A stretch of 64,000 nucleotides of DNA from Apium graveolens. Its lineage: Eukaryota; Streptophyta; Magnoliopsida; Apiales; Apiaceae. The notes beneath the pieces are model-generated. The model worked only from the letters and a program-made list of their open reading frames with translations. It was not told the origin of the DNA and searched no databases. The position numbers and the translations under genes were made by a program. The stretch covers positions 233,935,111 through 233,999,110 of the forward strand of contig NC_133656.1 of the NCBI RefSeq assembly GCF_009905375.1. Reading direction: 5' to 3'. Of the stretch, positions 58,296 to 64,000 are shown one piece after another; the first letter of the stretch is position 1; each line of letters starts with the position of its first letter.

Positions 58296-58307
58296 TGGTC
58301 TTTGTGA

Positions 58308-61300
58308 TTGCAGGGCAACAGGAAAAATATTCTAGTTCTGGACAGTGGATGCTCAGGACATATGACTGGAAATAAAGCCCTGCTATCAGACTTTGTGGAG
58401 AAAGCTGGCCCAAGTGTTTCTTATGGAGATGACAACATTGGAAAAATATTGGGATATGACAATATCAATCTTGGGAATGTCATAATTAAAGAAGTAGCTC
58501 TGGTCTCAGGACTTAAACACAATCTGCTGAGTATAAGTTAAATCTGTGACAGAGGTTATCATGTTGATTTCTTTGAAGAACACTGTGAAATTGTGAGTAA
58601 ATCTAAAGGCAAAGTTGTTCTGAAAGGATACAGGCGTGGTAACATTTATGAAGCTAAGATTTCAACAAGTACTGTTGGTTCTGCAATCTGTCTGATAAGT
58701 AGATCATCAATTGAAGAAAGCTGGAATTGGCACAAGAAACTCTCTCATTTAAATTTCAACAATATAAATGAACTGGTCAAGAAAGATCTTGTGAGAGGAC
58801 TGCCAAAGTCAGTATTTGCTCCTGATGGCCTTTGTGATTCCTGTCAGAAAGCCAAACAAAGAAAATCTTCATTTAAGAGCAAGACTGAATCATCAATTCT
58901 TGAGCCTTATCATCTACTACATGTTAATCTATTTGGTCCAGTGAATGTCATGTCTATTGCAAAGAAGAAATATGCGTTGGTCATAGTGGATGAGTTCACC
59001 AGATACACATGGGTGTATTTCTTGCACACAAAAAGTGAAACTACATCTATCTTGATTGATCATGTCAAACATCTGGATAAATTGGTCAAAGATTCTGTGA
59101 AAATCTTAAGGAGTGATAATGGCACTGAGTTCAAGAATTTGATAATGGAAGAGTTCTGCAAAAACTATGGAATAAAGCAGGAATTTTCTGCTCCTAGAAC
59201 TCCACAGCAAAATGGAGTTGTTGAAAGGAAGAATAGCTCTCATTGAAGCTGCACGTACAATGCTTGAAGAAGCAAAGCTTCCAACCTATTTCTGGGTTGA
59301 AGCTGTGCAGACTGCTTGTTTTACTCAAAATGCAACACTCATTAACAAGCATGGAAAAACACCATATGAGATGGTGAAGAAAAAGAAGCCAAATCTGAAA
59401 TACTTTCATGTATTTGGATGCAAGTGTTTTGTTCTCAAGACTCATCCTGAACAGCTAACCAAGTTTGATCTAAAAGCTGATGAAGGAATCTTTGTTGGAT
59501 ATCCACTTTCCACAAAAGCCTTCAGAGTCTATAATTTGAGAACAAAAGTGGTCATGGAATCTATCAATGTCTCTTTTGATGACAAGAAGATTACTGGTCT
59601 TGAAGATTTCATTGACCATGATCAGCTGAGATTTGAAAATGAAGACTCAAATTCTGATACTGAAAATCCTGACAGTCTAAGTCCTGATACTGTAAACTCT
59701 GATGGATTAAACTCTGATGTTATTGAAACTGTGGTGACTACGTCAAAAGAAGATGCACCTATGCAGGGGGAGCATACTCAAGATCTTACCACATCTCAAG
59801 AAACATTAGAACATACATCTGGCTCTTCAAGTTCTGATTCGTCAAGTTCTGATAAGCCAAGTTCTGCTAGTGCTGAAAATCTAAATTCTGAAGAATCCAA
59901 CTCAGAGAGCATAGTTTCAGGGGGAGCATCAGAAAATGAAATTGAAGACAACATGGATCATGGGGGAGCATCCAGTTCTAGAGAAAACCTTCCATCTGCA
60001 AGGAAGTGGACAAAATCACATACACCTGATTTGATAATTGGAAATCCTGATGCAGGTGTCAGAACTAGAAAAGGTACTTCAAATGAATGTCTTTACAATT
60101 CTTTTCTCTCTCAGACTGAGCCAAAGAAAGTGGAAGAAGCTCTTCAAGATGCTGATTGGGTGCAAGCAATGCAGGAAGAGTTGAATGAATTTGAAAGAAA
60201 CAAAGTCTGGACCCTAGTGCCAAGACCAAAGAATAGATCTGTTGTTGGTACAAAGTGGGTATTCAGAAACAAAACTGACAGTGATGGCATAATTACAAGG
60301 AATAAGGCAAGGCTGGTTGCAAAAGGATATTCTCAACAGGAGGGAATTAATTATGATGAAACATTTGCACCAGTTGCTAGGTTAGAAGCCATAAGGATAT
60401 TTTTGGCTTATGCTGCTCACAAAAAGTTTATTGTCTTTCAAATGGATGTGAAAAGTGCTTTTCTCAATGGAGAATTGGAGGAGAAAGTATATGTTGAACA
60501 ACCTCCAGGATTTGTAGATTCCAAACATCCAGATTATGTCTACAGGCTTGATAAAGCACTTTATGGACTTAAGCAAGCTCCTAGAGCATGGTATGAGACT
60601 TTAGCTCAGTTTCTTCTGGAAAGTGGATTCAACAGAGGAACAATAGACAAAACGCTGTTCTACCTCAACCATGGAAAGGACTTACTTCTGGTCCAGATTT
60701 ATGTTGATGATATCATTTTTGGGTCTACAAATGACAGACTTTGCAAGAAGTTTGCCAAACTGATGCAGTCAAGATATCATATGAGTATGATGGGGGAACT
60801 TAGCTATTTTCTGGGCCTTCAAGTCAAGCAGAATGAAGAAGGCACTTTTATTTGTCAAACTAAGTACACCAGAAACTTGCTGAAGAAATTTAGAATGCAA
60901 GATTGTTCAAGTGCATCCACTCCCATGGCCACTGCAACAAAACTGGATAAGGATACTGGTAAATCAGTAGATATTACTAATTACAGAGGTATGATTGGCT
61001 CTCTACTCTATCTAACTGCTAGTAGACCTGATATCATGTATGCTACACATCTTTGTGCAAGATTTCAAGCAGATCCAAGAGAACCTCACTTAACAGCTGT
61101 GAAAAGAATTTTTAAGTATCTTAAAGGAACAGCTGATCTGGGATTGTGGTATCCTAGAGAATCAGATTTTAAACTAATAGGTTACTCGGATGCAGATTTT
61201 GCAGGTTGCAAAATTGACAGGAAAAGCACAAGTGGAAGCTGCCAATTCCTTGGAGGCAGATTGGTTTCTTGGTTCAGCAAGAAACAAAAGTCAATTTCCA

Positions 61301-61656
61301 CATCAATTGCAGAAGCCGAGTATATTGTTGCAGGAAGCTGTTGTGCACAGATTCTTTGGATGAAGAATCAGTTACTGGATTATGGGTTAACATATTTCAA
61401 AATCCCTATTTATTGTGATAATCAAAGTGCTATTGCTATGACAGGTAATCCAGTTCAACACTCTATGACAAAGCACATCAGCATCAGGTACCACTTCATA
61501 AGGGAACATGTGGATGAAGGTACAGTGGAATTACACTTTGTTCCAACAGATCAACAACTAGCAGATATCTTCACAAAACCACTGTGTGAAGCCACTTTTA
61601 CAAGATTGGTAAATGAACTTGGAATGGTTTCAGGTTCTTTTTCTAAATCTGCCTAG
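58308..61656 (+). pseudogene. pol: Copia pol (PR-INT-RT-RNase H), disabled
   Basis: The frame continues that of gag. The protease active site is LDSGCSGHMTG (about 58,335). A premature TAA at 58,539-58,541 interrupts the protease region. GAG_pre-integrase (WHKKLSHLN) and integrase follow (58,593-59,246, with HVNLFGPV and RSDNGTEF). About 59,230-59,240 shows a frame change consistent with loss of two bases inside the conserved integrase block. The downstream frame (59,212-61,656) carries the rest of integrase, the RT ([11 protein letters not shown], catalytic IYVDDIIFG) and RNase H ([24 protein letters not shown]). Two lesions make it inactive. Confidence 0.88.
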
Positions 61657-63091
61657 TTTTGTTCTGATGCATCAGACTTTATGATCATTATTTACAGAAT
61701 GTAATCTCTTTGTGTATTCTGTGATTAATTGAAATATGCGTTTAAGTACTGATTGTTGTCTGATATATGTTTCTAAACTCTGATCCGTGATATGTATGTT
61801 TAAGTAAATATTCAATCCTATGAGGATAACTGTGCTAGATACTGACCTAATAGTCTTCAATAAATAAATGATCCCATGTAAGAAGTAATTATTTCTGTGG
61901 AAATTTTATGACACAAGCAAATTCTGATAATTGAGCTTAGTTGAGTTTACTTTGTTTATCTTATTACTAAGTCACAAATTAGAATAATGCTACTCATCTG
62001 TTAAGTTCTGATACTAGTAAAACTGCTGAATGTACTAAGTGCTGATAAACCTCACTTATCAAAAGAAAAACCAAAAGGATCAAAGAATAAAATCAGGTAC
62101 TCCTTTGAGATCTAGAGTACAAATGTGGAAGGGACGACCCAAGTGCATTGCTGGTATTAAGTAAATATGCATTAGAAAAGCAAAATATTTTCTTGGTGAC
62201 TTTTCACACTCTATGATTACTGGAGAAATACTCTGATAATAGCATAAATTCTGATAAGCAGTCGTGACTCACTTACACTGAGAAGCCACTGTAAAATAGA
62301 ATTTAAAAAGATGCATAAAATTAGCACAAAATAGTTGAGGTGGACTCAAGCATGAACTCATTCATCAGTAGGTTTCAGGATAATGACAGCTCTTTAGCAA
62401 AATTTTAGTTATGCCTTATTTCTAAGATGTACTGAAGTGAATCAGACTTTACTCTTTGTCTGCTATTTAGCTTGATGCACACACTAATCACTCCATCTGA
62501 ATGATGAAAATTACTGTGGTGGTCTATGTTGTTTTAGATAAACAGTCATTGTGTCACCTTGCACTAATTCTGAGGACAAGTTCTGGTTGCATATTCTGAA
62601 GATTAAGTTCTGAAGAGTATAACTCAGAACTTGTGTGAGGATTTACTCAGATAAGCATTCCTTTTTTCGAGTTAAGAAATTATGTTCTAATGACTGTTAA
62701 GTTCTGATATAAGTCTAAGTTCTGATATTACAGTCTAAATTCTTTACTTGACTTATCCGTAGATAAAATTTGATAACAGTCTCGGTTCAAACTAGAATAT
62801 GTTGAAGTGGAAGATTAATAGTCACTATGGTTAGGGTTAATGGTATTCGTACTTGAACAGTTTACTTTTACTTGTTTCTTGTGCACATTAAACCATGTTT
62901 TCTCTTTCCAATAATTGTTATTCTTTTTTCAAGTTCGGGGAGACGAAGTAGAATTAATTCTACCTGTCAGCATTAAATTCCTTTGCATCTCCTGGCATTC
63001 ACTTGCCTATATAAGCAACCACTTCACATCAGCCTTCTCATCAAATTCTTTCTCACAAACTTACCTTCATACTTTTTCTTTTAAAAACACA
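61657..63091 (+). other. Non-coding 3' tract of the copia element
   Basis: There is no sustained frame. The motif aagttctga and close variants recur (for example about 62,014, 62,613, 62,699 and 62,719), as they do inside gag and pol. This supports a single origin for the tract and the coding part. Confidence 0.6.
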
Positions 63092-63361
63092 ATGGTCAGA
63101 TACAACATGTTTTTGAATTACCAAACATTTAATATGGAGCTAAGCTGTGCTGATTGGCAGCAGGAATGGCACGTCACGACCATTCCTGAGGAGATATGGG
63201 ACTCTGTCCCACAGGAGGTACTGACCCACCTCCTGTTCTTCTATATGGATTACCATCGCCATCTGGAGTGATTGGAGGAGGAAAGGCTGGAAGCTCTCCG
63301 CCAGCAAGAGCGAATCATCCGACTCGCCATTCTGTTTGTCGAGAGTAGGAAGAAGAAATGA
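63092..63361 (+). pseudogene. Small accessory frame near the 3' end of the copia element, interrupted
   Basis: The frame starts at an ATG after a leader-like CT-rich stretch. It encodes 59 residues (MVRYNMFLNYQTFNMEL..., with WQQEWHV and EEIWDSVPQEVL), then a TGA at 63,269-63,271, then about 29 more residues in the same frame with a charged LEEERLEALR helix. It occupies the place where SIRE-type elements carry an extra ORF, but I recognise no domain and do not call it envelope. Confidence 0.5.
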
Positions 63362-64000
63362 TTTATTTTCTTCTTCCTGTTTTTCTTCATCATCAGCCTT
63401 GCCCTGCTTCTTGAGCTAGGACTAAGGCTGTTGACGTTAGGTTTAGTAGCTTAGGGAAATCTTGTACAAGTGCTGATGTAATTTCAATTTCATGAATGTA
63501 TTCACTTGATATATTAATGAAATTTGTTTTTGTTTCAAGATTTTGTCTCCGAGATACTTTGTAATGCAGTGATAAATCCTGGTAGATATTCATATTCTGA
63601 TGACCATATAAATTCTGTTTTACTTTAAGTTCTAATTTTCCTTTATCAGTACTTACTCATATAATTTATCTTGGTCATTTTCACTTGATTTCTTTTCAGA
63701 ATATTAATGCTGCAGTGAAAATTAATTAAATAAGTGGGAACGGTTTCAATTTTAAATTAAAACTGTTTCACCTTGATTAATGGAATATCTGGGTAAATGG
63801 AACGATTTTTCCTTGAAAACAGGCAAGTGGGTAAGTAATGATTACTGTTTTCTCGAGCCCAGTAACTATCCGTTATTACTGCATGTCTGACAGGTGTCCC
63901 AACGAGTTCTTTTTGTGTATAAGTAACAGAGAGAAAAGATTGTCAAATCTTTTATTTACTTTTCTCTTTTATCTCTCTCTCTTTACTTTCATCCTTTCTC
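63362..64000 (+). other. 3' non-coding part of the copia element up to the window edge
   Basis: I see no frame and no LTR start. The last 60 bases become CT-rich. The element continues beyond the window. Confidence 0.5.

Larger units (their letters stand above)
55292..64000 (+). mobile_element. Ty1/copia LTR retrotransposon, SIRE-like organisation, degenerate, right end outside window
   Basis: Order: 5' LTR, Met-tRNA primer site, long gag, protease, integrase, RT and RNase H (copia order), then over 2.3 kb of 3' sequence with a small frame. The large gag with extra zinc knuckles and the long tract between pol and the 3' LTR match the SIRE/Maximus lineage, as an inference. pol carries a premature stop and a frameshift. 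The 3' LTR (expected start tgttagatatatttgataat) does not appear before the window ends. Confidence 0.88.

Noticed and set aside
63850..64000. Possible 3' LTR of the copia element
   Set aside because: No match to the start of the 5' LTR before the window ends.

Overview
The window is plant nuclear DNA. The genes have short GT-AG introns, the proteins belong to plant-restricted families, and the intergenic DNA is AT-rich and packed with plant-type transposons. The gene set fits a eudicot, and the style of the repeats would fit an asterid such as an Apiaceae. The family is an inference that the sequence alone does not prove. All spliced models were built by hand from splice signals and reading-frame continuity.

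Layout. (1) 1.6-7.5 kb: a CPYC glutaredoxin gene (+, 4 exons) whose promoter and first exon are present twice in tandem. The second copy carries two MITEs in its intron. (2) 8.96-9.87 kb: an HD-Zip class II transcription factor (+, 3 exons). (3) 10.5-14.5 kb: a TBL/PMR5-family wall polysaccharide O-acetyltransferase (-, 5 exons) with an in-frame 30-bp minisatellite. (4) 14.5-30.7 kb: a gene-free block holding a Helitron-like element, a gypsy RT relic, a dead 5.3-kb LINE and small DNA transposons. Two of these belong to a hairpin-rich family with terminal inverted repeats and 9-bp target duplications. (5) 30.8-32.0 kb: an ATL-type RING-H2 ubiquitin ligase (-, intronless). (6) 33.3-41.0 kb: nested non-coding LTR sequences. 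(7) 41.7-48.7 kb: an OSB organellar ssDNA-binding protein (+, 9 exons) with nested transposons in its introns and a duplicated exon-8 splice site. (8) 51.4-52.8 kb: a P-class PPR protein (-), convergent with OSB, whose 5' flank is duplicated 1.2 kb upstream. (9) 55.3-64.0 kb: most of a degenerate Ty1/copia element of SIRE-like organisation that runs off the right edge.

The six host genes share no visible pathway, and each appears to have its own promoter. OSB and PPR proteins both act on organellar nucleic acids, but their adjacency here is not evidence of a functional link. The recurring themes are tandem duplication at gene edges (glutaredoxin exon 1, OSB exon 8, PPR 5' flank) and layered transposon insertion whose target duplications can be read directly. 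The least familiar item is the pair of palindrome-studded elements at 18,196-18,527 and 27,638-28,014.
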